From assembly GCA_963969365.1 (NCBI GenBank), contig OZ017752.1, forward strand, positions 1,984,001 to 2,048,000: DNA of 64,000 nt, in the 5' to 3' direction. Within the stretch, counting starts at the first letter, position 1; every line of letters starts with the position of its first letter. Source of the stretch: Asterochloris sp. CNOR1. Lineage: Eukaryota; Chlorophyta; Trebouxiophyceae; Trebouxiales; Trebouxiaceae. The translations under genes were made by a program, and so were the position numbers. This document shows, piece by piece, positions 1 through 12,370 of this stretch. The notes below the pieces were generated by a model. It had not been told where the DNA came from and ran no database searches. It saw only the letters and a list, made by a program, of their open reading frames with translations.

Positions 1-3000
1 CTTTCAAGTTGTCTGGCAGCTCTGATCTGCCAGCATAGCCAGGATTCATGGTGATGAATGCGTTGCAGGTTGGGCGCAGCGGCAGCTCGCTGCCCTCAAA
101 GAAGAAGCTCTTGACCTTGGCCTTGACCGCCATCTGGATCTCCAGGACCTGCTGCGCCACCACAGACAGCACCTGCAGGGCAAATAGGCAAAGTAGCCAT
201 GTCTTCATGAGGAACAGTGCATGCTTTAAGCCCAGCACTGCCAGCCTTGGTGGCTCTGGGACTTGCAGACCTGCACCTTTGCAGGTCATCGGCGGCCACC
301 TGGCAGTCCTGCAGTGGGCGAGGCAGCATGGCGCTGCATGGCTGAAATCGCATGCTGCAGGGTGCTGCGTACTGCACCCACTGCTTGCTGTGGCAAGCTA
401 TAAGCCAGGCTGCCGATATGCTGTGAATGAGCTGCAGCTGCCTGCATGATGCCACTTCTTTGCAGCTGAAGGCCCCTGCTCACTTCGAGATCAATGCGGT
501 TGAACTCATCAAAGCAGGCCCAGGCGCCTGAGGCTGCCAGGCCCTTGAAGAATTTGGCCATCGTCAGGTAGTCCAGGGTGTCACTGCAGTTGAACACCAC
601 ACACTGGCGAGCCAGGGCCTTGGCCAGGTCCTGCAGCACAGGCAGAACAGGAGGTGGCACAGATGACCACAAAATGCTTTTAGGCCAGATTGGCTCTGAA
701 GCAGGCGTCTGCAAACCTGGTGGTGACTGCCTTGCTCAGCACTCTGCTGCCAGGCTGGGAGAGCAGTCTCACCTTAGTGGTCTCGGTCTTGCCTGTGCCA
801 GCAGGGCCCTCAGGTGCACCGCCCAGGTTCAGGTGGATGGCACCCATGAGTGTACGGTAGCACCTGCACAGCAAGGTGGGAACTCAGAGAGCGCTGTGCA
901 GGCAACAGCAACACTGCCTGTTGCTGCTGCACCTCAACCAACGCAGCACAGAGAAGAGCTACATGCAATGCCAGCATCTCTATGCAGCTGCTGACACAAG
1001 CATGCTCACCTGTCAGTCAGAGGGGTGACGACCAGGCGAGCGCTGTTGCCAAGGTACTCATATCCATACTCCACTTGGGCATTCATCATGCGCACAGGAA
1101 CTGTCAGATTGTCTGAGTCACCGTGCATGTCCTGCAGATCAACCACTAAGGGTGTGCTGGCCAACAGCAAGCCTCAGGGGACTTCAACAGGTTGCTCTAA
1201 ACAGGCAGGGTTAAAAACCGAAACCAGGCTGAGAAAGCCACGACAGTAATCTGCCTTGTCACACATGCTGTCCAGATGCTGACAGCAGCCTTACCTCCCA
1301 GTACATTCTGAGCTGAGACAGCCAGGCAAAGTCTGTGACGTTGCCTTCTACGCCCTGGGCAGCCAGGTTGACCACCACATCCCTGCAAGAGACAGGACCA
1401 AAGTCTCACCTACACACCAAGAGGCTGGCCCACTGCTGCATAGCCATATACCACTTGCACCGCACGGCTCCAGCCTAAGTATAGCTCCAGCCGCTGGGCT
1501 GTTGACCGGTGCTGCCAGGTATGCATGGTAGGTGGTGTTCTTGAGTACCCATACAGTGACCACCTAAGTCGCTGACCTGTTGTGCACATCCATGACGACC
1601 AGCGCACTGAGGGTCGCCCTCTGCAGCTTGGTGAGCTGCCCACGGACCAGGCCGACAATGTTGCCCAGCTGGGCTGTGCACTTGTCAGCCACAGCTTTCA
1701 CAGAGCCTGCGGGCACGGAGGCACCGGTGTTCTTCTCAAGCCTCATGCCACTCAGACGCTGAAGTCAGGTGCTGCTCATCAGCTACTGGAAAGACGCCTT
1801 CCAGTGAGCACAGCTGCGGCACATCTCAAGAAGTTTTGGCATGCACTTGCCTGCAATGCCTTGTGTCAGCGCATTGGTGACGTCCAGTGTCCAATAGATG
1901 CCTGTGACCACCAGCACCACCTGGCCAGGCCACTCCAGCACCCACTTCTCGCGGGCTGTCTGGGCGTAGGCTGCCACACCCAGCTTGCAGGTCTCGTGCA
2001 CGCTTTCCACCATGCCGGCCTCCACCTGTACGCACAGCAGCTTTGACTGTATAGAGAATGCCTCTCTGATGATACGGCTGCCACTTGGAAAGCGCTTTGA
2101 CACTGTGGCTGGGGATGCAGGCCGAGTGCAAGGCTTCCCCTGAGTAAGGGCAAGGAGGGGCAGCTCCAGCCAGCGCAGACAACAGCTGCAGCTGATCCAG
2201 CCACCTGGCAGCATGGCCGGGGCGTGTTGGGTACCCACCTGAATGAGCCACTTCTCGACAGCGCCGCCCACCAGCGAGGGCTTGATGCGAGCCTTGAGGG
2301 GCACCAGCTCGCCCTCTGCCGACATCATGCCGCTGATGTCTCCATTGGGCTGGAAGTGAAGCTTGTCAATACCTGCATAGCCAAAGAGGTCGACAGCATC
2401 AGGATGGCACTCGGCACTGGCAGGGGTCCATCATCAGGTGCAGGAATGCGGGCAGCTGCTGCACAGTGGAGCTGCTCTGCATGAGAGGCTGCTGTGAGGC
2501 TGCATACGTGTGGCCTTCTTCTCTCTGCTGCAGGGTGGGTCCCCCAGCCGCCATCGAGGCTGCCATGGCGGGCAGCGCTGTCATATTGGCTTTCATCAAG
2601 CAAGGCCAGGACTGCATTGACAGGCAGTGGCACCGCGCACCTTCGAAGCACTTCTTGAGGTGTGGCTGCACTCTAGTGGGGTCCTTAGTCTCACTGAGAA
2701 TCTCCAGCATCTCATCATTAGATAGAAAGTAGAACCTGGGGAAGGCAATCCGCTTGACCTCTAGGTAGGCAGCCAGGCCCTTCTGGATCTCCTCCAGCAG
2801 CCTGTTGTTCTCAATGAGCGCTGCACAGCAAGCATGCTAATTTGACAGGAGCACGGGATGCGCATGCAGTGCCTCTTAGCCTTGCACAGCAAGCACATGC
2901 AGGCATTGCCTCTTCCTGCAAGCACTGTGCAGCCTGGTTTGTCAGGAAGGCGGACAGGTGTGGCATGCCTGCTGCAGCTGTCAGTTGCGTCATGCTGCTC

Positions 3001-6000
3001 AGGACATCTGCAGAACTGCTGCCGCACACTGATTCGTGGCACACTGTGGCAGGGTACCTGTCAGGCGATCCTTGTCTGCCGCAATGATGATGCAGTTGGG
3101 CTGCTTGGAGGCACTCTCCATCATCTCACGCCACTGCTGGTCCACCTGCAGTTGGGAAGTGCACTTGCTCAGCTCAGGCACAGGGAAATCAAATGCACAT
3201 GCATACTTGGGCTCTCAATGTGCAATCTAGGCCTCAGGCCATCGCTTGAGCCCAAGCCAGTCAAGCCACGGGGGGCACAGACTGCGAGCAAGCATTGGTC
3301 AGCAGACTGCATTGTCTCTTTTGAAGACGTGACATGGCGCAACAGAGCCTGTCACCTGCACAGCCCAAGGCAGTCAATGAAGCTTTGAGGCCCACCGGCC
3401 ATCAAGAGCCACCCAGACAGCAAAGCATATGGCTTGCAGCTGCAAGTGAGCATTGGCAAGCCAGCCTGCCCTGCAGCACACCACCAGACATTCCCCCAGA
3501 GTCGGCCTGTCACCTGCAGGAACTTCTCCCCCTCCTCAGGCATCTGCTTCAGGATGTCGGGGGAGGTGAAGATGGGCTCCAGGTACTGCCAGGTGGCCTG
3601 GCAGGTCTGCCAGTTGTCCAGCACCTCTTGAAGCCTGTTCAGCAGCTCATCCCACTCCGTGACAGCGCCCTCCAGGGGCCCAATGAAGGGCGAGGCACGC
3701 ATTGACTGCGTCTTGACAATCTGGTCATCCAGGATGGCCTGCATGGCACCAAAGCAGCAGATGGCTGGCGCTCTGTCCCACAGCAGAACCAGGCAAGGGC
3801 CAACCCTGTTGGCTGCAGCTCAGCTTTGCAGCTCTGGTGCTCTGCGCAGCTGCCAGGTCAGAACGGCATGCCTCGTGCCACCAGCTTCCAAGTGAGCATG
3901 CATGGCTTACCGTCAACGCGGCACAGCACAGCACTGCACAAGACCGGACACTTCAGGGCCGGCTAGCCAGCTTAGCTCACAGCACTCCCAGCACTGGCTG
4001 GCATGTCATCTGCACAGCAGGGCGCAGCACTGCCATCCCGCCCCAGCAGAGCAACAGGCCCCCTTTTCGGGCCTCGCCGGATTGTCATCAGCACCCCCCC
4101 AAACCCCATGGCAAGACAAAGACTGCATCTCCCAGTAGACCAACAGCCTCACCCAGCTTGTGTCTGGATCTCATGAGGCCCCCATGAAGCAGCCCCACAC
4201 CCCTTCCCCCTTGGCACAACCGTTGGCTGCAGTCAGCGCAGCAAGACGACACCCCCGTCCAGCCCTTCCCTCACCTGAACCTCATCAGTCCCCCCCATGA
4301 TGAAGGTGCCTGTGTCTTTGTACTCCACAATGCGGAACTCTAGGCCCTCCCAGTCCGCGTGCATCTTGTCCAGCGCCTTCTCCAGGGAGAACTCCTTGCT
4401 GGCATTGGTGCTGATGGTAGACACAGCCTCCAGGTGGTCCAGTACCCCCTTCTGCAGCAGGTCCTCCACCGAGAAGGGGTCCCAGATGCCCAGCTCCGTC
4501 TGGTGGATGCCTGCCTCACCCTCCTGCAGGACAGCAAAGCACCTGCCTTGAGTGATTTGTTGTTGTTTCAAGCCCTTCTGGAGCAAGTCCCTCCACCAAG
4601 GAAGGGTCTTATGTGCCCACCACCATTTATTTGATGCCTTCCCCACCCTCCTGCAGAATCAGGGTCACAGTAGAGATGGCCCTTCTGGAGGCAGTCAGGC
4701 TCTTTGTGGGAGTTGCTACCTTCACAAACGGTTGCCGAGCAGGTCCTGCTGTGCATCGCACCATCCACAGCCCTCAGGGATGGGCCTGCTGCCGTCTGTG
4801 TTGGACATTGCACGCTGCTGCTGGGCATGCTGCAAGCCAGGCTGCAGTCTCATCATGTGTGCTTCAAGGAGGCTGTTGCAGGCCAAGCCACACTCCTCTT
4901 TATCTTGATGAGCCCAGCTTTGTCAGCTGGGGGCGCCAAAGGCAGGTCTGCATGAGTGCTGACACATGGCTGCAAGCTACACAGTCAGCAACCCATATGC
5001 ACAGTTGTCAGGATAAGCAGGCTATTGACGGCGCACCACATCCAGACCAAGGAGGGTGAAGATGGCGCGCCAGTGCCGCTCCTTGAGGGCTGGGTTGCAC
5101 AGCTGCTCCATGACAGGAAGCACCTGCAGACAAGGCCGATTGTCGTGCTGATGTTGTCAGTCTGGAAGAAATGCTGCAAGCATGCAGAGCTCAGCTCTTT
5201 AGCAGAGGAACATTCGGTGCAGGCTGCACGGACCAGCAACCAAACGCCGACAATTGCGGCAACACAGGGCGCCAGGCAGGCCATGGGTCGGCTGAACACA
5301 GGCAGCTTCAGATCACAGACGCTGCGTTTTGGTCCACCGAAGCGACATGACAAATCAGCCACCCAGGTCGTCTGGGGCAGGAGCGTGAGGACAGCACAAG
5401 CTGCAGCTGACCCACTGACCATGCAAGAGCACCACCCCAACTAACCTGCTTGAACTCCTCCAGTTGGTCCTTGAGCACAGTGACCACTCGGTCATCCTTG
5501 TTGGCTTTGGACATTTTGTATGCCTTGGTGTTGAAGTCCTCGGCCTCTGACCTGACGGCTTCCATGGATAGGCGCACCTGAGGAGCAGGCATGAGACTAT
5601 CCCACACAGTGTCAAGCATGCTTCTGCAGCATCAGTCAATGAGCTGCTCATCCTGCAGCAATGACTCCTGCGGCCAGGAGCAAGCTGATTCAGAGCCTCT
5701 GCAACAGACACCTGGGCAGCCTGCTTGACAGCACTGTCAGCGCTGGGGCTGTGCCTCCCTCCACAGGCCTCAGCATCCTCAGGCCTGGCCCAGCCTTCCT
5801 GCACTGCATTCGCCAAGCAAATCGTGGAATTGTGCCCACTCACCGTATTGTCAGACAGGTTGAGCACTGGGCCCGTGGTCCAGTCAATGACCTTCTGTTG
5901 CAAGTCATACAGGGCCTTCCAGACAGCATAGCGCCCCTCGATCTCCTTCTCCACAGCGTCCAGGTGCACAAACTCCTCGCGCTGCATCTGGAAGATGTCG

Positions 6001-9000
6001 TTGTACCCGTTGTATGTCTCGATGGCTTGCTGCAGGCAGAGGGGTGAGGTGCATGTCAGCCTTGACGTGTGGCCAAGCAGTGTCTGTTTGTTTGGCATTC
6101 AGCTATGACTGGCCAAGCGGCAACTTGTCAGCCCAGCTTGTGGGCAGCCGAGCTCAGCATCACACCTCAACACAGCCTGGACTGCCTTGCATGCTGCCGG
6201 CCCTGCAGCTGCGCCTGCCGCGCGTATCCTCCTGCACACGGCTCCACAGCCATGCATGAAACCCTGTCTTACCTTGAGCGCCTGCAGCCGCGCTTGCAGC
6301 TGCTCCAGGTCGTTCACCACCTCAGCTGGTGGCGCCTCAGGGTCCACAAACTCGCCCTGCTGCAGGCTGGCCAGGGAGCTGGCCAACTCCTCATTCACGC
6401 TGCGTATGCCTGTGCTGAGAGCGTCCAGCTGGCTGCCCTTCTGGTCGGCAATGAACTCCTTGCCGGCCACCAGCTCCTCCACATAGTGCTGGGCTGCCTC
6501 CTTCAGGTCGTCATGCTTCACCTAAACAGGGAGCAAGTAAGTATAGCTTGTTAGTCAATAAAAGGCTGGGCAGCCATCTTTAGGTTTTCAGCTTGAAGCT
6601 GGAATGAGCTGTCTGAGCCATGTGCTCTGTGCTGAGCAAGGTGCAGTCCAACATAAAGAACATGGCATGACCAGCTGCAGCTGGCATGTGTTGAGAGCTG
6701 ACCATGCTGCACTGATTGCCAAGCTCAGCTGCACAGTGGGCGTGCACACAAGAAGAGATTGATCCGCTTGCAACATAGCCCTGGTGCCTTGGCAGTGCTC
6801 ACCTGGTCTGCTGTGGGTACCTTCTGCTCATATACAGCCAGCATGTCATACATGTCATCCACAGCAGTGGCCTCTTGCATCACAGAGCGCTTCTCCTCCA
6901 CCTGCTCACGGTGCACAACCTGCACCACATAGCAGATTTGAATAGCAGAGCAAGACATGCTACACCACTGCTGTTGCGAGACGCTGCCATCCATAGGCAA
7001 GCCTACAGCAAGAGCAAGCAGCTGCCCAAGCAGCCTAGATAGGATGGTGACGCGGAAAGGGTTGATCGGCCGCTGCTTGACAGAGATTCCTGCTCCAAGC
7101 ACAGCTTGTGGCACAGCGTCAATTGACAGGGCTACCATCCAGATCACCTGGTAGGCCATGAAGGTATCCAGGTCAGCAGGCCGCTCTTGCAGCATGCGGA
7201 TCCGGTCCTGCAGGCTGGCCAGCGCGTTCATGCAGCTGTCGCGCGCCAGCGACAGCAGCAGCATCTTGATCTGCAGGCGCACAGTCACCATCCTGGCAGT
7301 TATGCTCTGTTGAGCTGGCCAGTGTCAGCAGCAAGTGCTGTAGATGCACAAGACACAAGCCTATGCTGGCGAGAAGGTCTTCGCTCCTGATTTGTCTTCG
7401 TACTGTCAAGCATGTGTCAGCCTGAGCCGGTGTGAGACGAGCGCTGTTATGACTCAGCGGAGTGTCGAGCAGCACCCTGGCACTCACCTGGTCCAGGGTC
7501 CTGGTTGTGATGGGGACCAGGCTGTTGCGCAAAGTCTTGGACTCCACATTGAGGCAGCCCACAATGTTGCCTATCTTCATCTTATCCAACTCGTTACGCC
7601 ACTCACGCTGCTTGTGCATGTCACGCCTGATTTCACGCACCGTCCTGCAAAAGACACAGCACTGCTGAGCCCAAGAGCACACTACAGCTGCTGTCTGCGT
7701 GCTGCCAAGCCCTTGACTCAAGCTCCCTCCCTGCACCCAGTGCAGTTCTGGACATTGGCAACAATTATGCAGTTGGGCTGCTCACAACCCACTCCAGCGT
7801 GGGCTGCCTCCACAAGCAGTGCTGCCTGCTTTATTGTGAAAGCACAGCACAGCAGCTACCCAGAAGCCAGCCCTGCAAGGCAGCTCACTTCTTCTTGCTG
7901 GAGTAGGAGTCAAAGTTCCAGGTGCGGCCAAAGTCATAGACCTTGCGGTGCTCCTCAAAGATGGCTGCATACTCCAGGGCGGCCCCATAGTCCTGGGTAA
8001 TCACGTCATCGATGCGCTTTCGCAGCTGTTGAAAGTGCGGTGTGGCCCTGCAGCAGGATGCTTTTCTCACTGTATTGGGAGAGTATGCACATGCACAGGT
8101 CAAAAGGACATGTGCCTGGTGCACCCCACAGGCTGCTGCCAGGCAGCTCTCAAAACATCATGTCTGGGCCTGCAGCATGGCCCAGAGGGCTGCCAGTATG
8201 CAAGGGTCGTCTGAAACAAAGGGTGCTCATCTTCATACCCAGGCAGCCATGAGGCATGTAGTACAAAGACAGCTGCAGGGCTCATCGACCCAGCAGAGGG
8301 CTGCCAAACAATCTGGCTGTTGAACCCACAAGATCTAAGAGGGGCCCCACCTGATGATGGCCACAGGGTTCAGCCCTGAGGGCTTGCCCTCGAAAAAGTG
8401 GCTGAAGCTGCGCATGAAGAGCAGGCGGGGGGCAGCCTGGGCCACCGACACGCAGCCCTCGATGGTGTTGCTGTTCAATACATCCAGGACGGCATGCTTG
8501 TCCGGTGTGAAGGCCATGCCATCCTCTGAGAAGGCCAGTGTGGTCAGGAACACACCCTGCAGGCTCCACAAAGTCAAGCACTGCAAGACCGGCTATGAGC
8601 ACTGTTTTGTGGGCTTGCAGCTGGTGCTTGGCGTGCAGCATGAAATGAAGTTGTTGCCGAAGTTGTTTGGGACTCCAGGCAGCCTCCTGCACAGCCAGCA
8701 TGGTGGGGTCTGCCTGCTTACGGCATGCAGGTGCTTGGGGAGGGTCGCAGGACCAGGCTGTAGAAGCAAGGGGCAGCAGATGTCTAAAGCCCCCTCAGCA
8801 AGGAGCACTACAGCTATGCTGGGGCGCCCGGCGGCTTTTGCTGATGCCGTGTGTACATCAAGCTGCACAGTTCACCTTCTGCATCTTATCCTGGGAGGTG
8901 CGGGGTGCCTCCAGGGTGCTCAGCAGCTCCTCGACAGTTATGATGACGCGATCCACAGTGCCCTCCACCAGCATGTAGTCCACCAGGCGAATTACATTGC

Positions 9001-12000
9001 CCAGCAGGCTCGCCTCCTGCATCACCTTACGGTATGTCCTGCAGGAGGCGGTGGCACAGCCTTTGGCTAAACAGATGTCTGCGCAGCTCAACTCATCAAG
9101 AGCCTTAGTGCTGTCAGGCCTGAAGCAGCTACCTAGCTTCCTGCAGGGCTGCACTGCCCACATGCATGTTCTGCACACAAACGGTGTAGCTTATGCAGTT
9201 GCCTGCCAAATGCCATCATGTAGGCATCTGGGCAGCAGCTGGCTGCTATATGCCCTTTTGAGCGTGCATGTGCAAAGGCCTGCCAAGCAGCTCTGGACCA
9301 GGGCGCTGGCCCACAAGCAGCTGACAGGCACCCACTTGGCCCGCTCAATCTTCTCTGTCTTGATTGCAATCATGCTGCGCGCCTTGCCGCTGTCCCGTCC
9401 CTGGTACAGCTCTACCCCCGTGGTGTCCTCCAGCTCGGACATGTCCCGGATGCTCTCCTGGTAGATGCGCGCCTGCTTCTGGGCAGCCTTGCACACCTTC
9501 TCCACCACCTGCAGGAGGGTGTGGCCAACTGCTGCATCATCCTGCTGGCCAGAGACATCACTGGAACGGCTGCTGTTGCTAAAGCCAGGCGGTAGAGACG
9601 TGATGAAACTGGCTATGGAACTGCATTCTACACAGGGGAGCTTCAGCAGGGTTTTGGCATTTTGACAGCCTGCATGCTGTGGCATGGAGCTCTCCTCAAG
9701 CAAGCAGCTTCAGCAGCAGCACCAAGCTGCAGGCCTCCCTGCATGCCATGCAATGCGGCTTGCGCAGCCAACCTTGCACAAGCCCCCCACCTGCTGGATC
9801 TTCTCAGCAATGGCCTCCAGGGCCGGCTTGGCCTTCTGCTCCCGGGTAGCTAGCTGCAGGTCTGCATATTCCTCCAGCTGGTACAGATGGTTGGGATTGC
9901 AGTAGGACATCTTGACTGCGGCAATGTCCGCTGCATGGCTGTGAATGTCTATCAGGTGGGAGCAAAAGGTCGGCTTGGCCAGAAAGAGGCGCTCCTCTAT
10001 GCGCTGGCGCACCCGATTGAACAGCGTCTTCCTGACGCACTGCACAGTGAGCAGCAGGAGTGTCAGAATGGCGTTGGAGGTTGCTGGCAGGACTTTTGAG
10101 CACAAGGGAGCTGGCCACTGCCAGTCATTGAGCAGCATTTACTGCAAGTCCAGCACACTGCACGCAGACCTCCAGCGCCTGAAGCAGCGCTTCACCAGGC
10201 CAGAGCATATCCTAAGACTGCTTAACCCCCTGCCTCCAGCAATGGAAGCAGCACCCCACCAGGTTGCTCCCCTCAGGCCAGAAGGTTTGCATGCACCTGC
10301 AGCATGCAGGAATGCTGCCCTCCCTGCTGCTGCCTCGTCTGCTGCCAGCGCTGAAGCAATGCCCCACCAGGTGCCAGCCCCTTTAAGACTGCTGATCCCA
10401 TTTTGGGCCTTACTGCTTGCAATGGCGGAAAGAAGGCCCCTTCACTTGGAGATTCTATCCAGGTCGCCGGACCGCTGCCGTAGCCTCACCTGATTTCAGT
10501 GCCTGAAGCAACGCCTGATCAGTCTCACCACTTTCACGGCTGCTGACAGCTGCCACAGTGTCTCACCTGCTTCCAGCGCCGGAAACATCGCCCCACCAGG
10601 TATGTCCGGAAGTACTTGATCTTGCTGATCAGGTCAAACATGGTCTTCTCTCGCATCCACTCCCCTAGGGGAGTGAAGTCTGACTGCACGCCCTTACGGA
10701 TGTGCATGACCCCCGTGGCTGAGATTGTGAAGTACTCTGGCTCGATCTCTTCCCGCCTGACGACCACCAGGTCATAGGGGCGGAAGAGCACCCTCAGCCT
10801 AGCCCTGCAGCTTGTGTGAGGCAGCATTTCAGGGGGCAGCCCTGAAAGCTCCTTCTTGTTCTGTCTGAGCACCAGCAGGTCATAGGGGGGCGGCCCTTGG
10901 CTGCATCCAGTGGCAGTCGGTGCAAGCCAAGCAACACCAGGAGGCTAGAGCGTGCACAGGACCCTGACATTGCCATTGTGCAAGCATGGCAGTCCAAAGG
11001 CACACTGGATTGAAAGACGTCATGGCCCTGTCAGGTCTCCAGAGTGCAGGTCCGGCTTGAAGCAGTGGCTTCGCTGAGTGCTAGGTACTAGCAAAGCACA
11101 GAGACGCCCACCTATTGCAGTAGAAGAATTTGACAGGGCTGTCCTGGCCGAACTTGGCATAGAAGTCCACAACATCGTCGCCTGTCCTGATGTCCGGGTA
11201 CAAATCCACATCATCCTGCTCAGATGTGTGGCCTGCACAGAGCGAGCAAACACAAGATGCCAAGCTGCTCTGCCAAGAGTTTGCAGATAGCATTTCAAAT
11301 GATTCACAAAAGCTGTTGTTCAGGTTGTCAATGTGCCAGTAGGGGCCCCAAGGTGGCCAAGGCCTTGCCTCGAGCGGCTGTTGCCTCTGACACCCCAGTC
11401 TGGCTGCGGGCAGCCTTGATGGAGGCTGGCGGCAGCGGTTTTGCCCCCTGAGCTGCCGGCTGCCCTGTCTTAGTGCCAGCTCCTGCCTGCGACTTCCAGC
11501 TGGCTGCCTGCTTCGCAGGGGAGAATGAGTGCATCTGCAGGACAGGGCATGCCATCACTGAGACCCTCAGGGAACCAGCACCAGCAGAACAAACGGGTTT
11601 TCGGTCTGCCCTGCAGGGAGCAGAGGCTTTTTGCGATTGACGCATTTGCGATCGCCACTGAATAGTAGCAAGCTAGCTTCATGCAGTCATCTATGCACCT
11701 GCTTATTGATCTTGCTGGACGGCAGTTCATACTGCATGGTGGGCAGCGTGTCGGTGCTGAACAGTCCAGCAACGTCCCGCTTGTGGCTCATGGTGCTGTT
11801 CCGGCCAGTTGCATTTAGCTGCGGCAGGCCACCATTGGCCTCCTGCTTGTTTCCTGCAAAGACACAGCATTGTGCTGTGACCAAAACGTAGCACCTCCCA
11901 AGCATGCATGCAAGTTGCTGTCAGCTGGCGCAGATGAGTTTGCAGCGGTGCACGAACCTGGACGGGCCTTTGCTGGGTACCACATGGTGCCCTCTGGCAC

Positions 12001-12069
12001 CGGTACCTGTAGGCCTGATTGCTGCTCTTCATGATCACCATCCCTCTCTGCGGGTCTGATACCAGGCAT
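1..12069 (-). CDS. axonemal dynein heavy chain, N-terminal part (3' end beyond the window)
   Basis: This is the force-generating ATPase of an axonemal dynein arm. The window holds the tail, linker and start of the first AAA domain. Exon 773-863 carries the AAA1 P-loop [12 protein letters not shown]. Exon 484-630 carries Walker B ([12 protein letters not shown]). The exon ending at 172 continues with LSVVAQQ and [11 protein letters not shown]. Just upstream (about 1020-1100) is the family signature [16 protein letters not shown]. Further upstream are linker motifs: [15 protein letters not shown] near 2.6 kb, [11 protein letters not shown] near 3.7 kb, [15 protein letters not shown] near 4.4 kb. 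Tail pieces include [16 protein letters not shown] near 10.7 kb. The start at 12069 ([11 protein letters not shown]) is the best available, joined through a donor near 11957 to GNKQEANGG; it is less sure than the rest. The type looks like a single-headed inner-arm chain, but I cannot name the isoform. Many exons, mostly 90-400 bases. Confidence 0.95.
4574..4712 (-). repeat. intronic copies of a dynein exon start
   Basis: Bases 4574-4660 repeat 4446-4535 at roughly 70% identity with a few indels, including the TGCAG acceptor and about 80 bases of exon. A shorter third piece starts at 4680 (CCCTTCTGGAGGCAGTC). The copy is broken by stops. Confidence 0.75.
10169..10523 (-). repeat. four intronic copies of a dynein exon end
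   Basis: The real exon edge (last coding base 10567, segment 10567-10599) is echoed at 10169-10201, 10231-10263, 10343-10372 and 10486-10523. The first three each match about 24-25 of 31 aligned bases. The copy at 10486 also keeps the GTGAG donor. Confidence 0.75.
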
Positions 12070-12370
12070 TCTGAGCTAGACCACAAGGTCACAGCGGCTT
12101 CATTACTGAGTGCAAGATATATCAGATTGATGACATGTCCTGGCTTGAGGTCTATTGACAAGCAAGACTACTGACTCCCAACCTCACAGTTGCTCTTGGA
12201 TAACGATGGCATCCCTGATTCCAGCATGGCATTGTCGAAGAAGAAGAGTTGCCGTTGAACTCTGAATCCAGGAGCGTGCAAAACTTTGGCAGCAGGACAT
12301 CTGCCTTGCGATCTAGAAGTGTGAGGAAAACAATCTTGAAGGCCTTAGGGAGCTCAACAAGCTTGGCAGC
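12070..12370. promoter_or_regulatory. divergent intergenic region, dynein / exportin-2
   Basis: About 300 bases separate the two head-to-head start codons. I see no clear TATA box or recognisable motif. Its position makes it the likely shared promoter and 5' UTR region for both genes. Confidence 0.5.
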
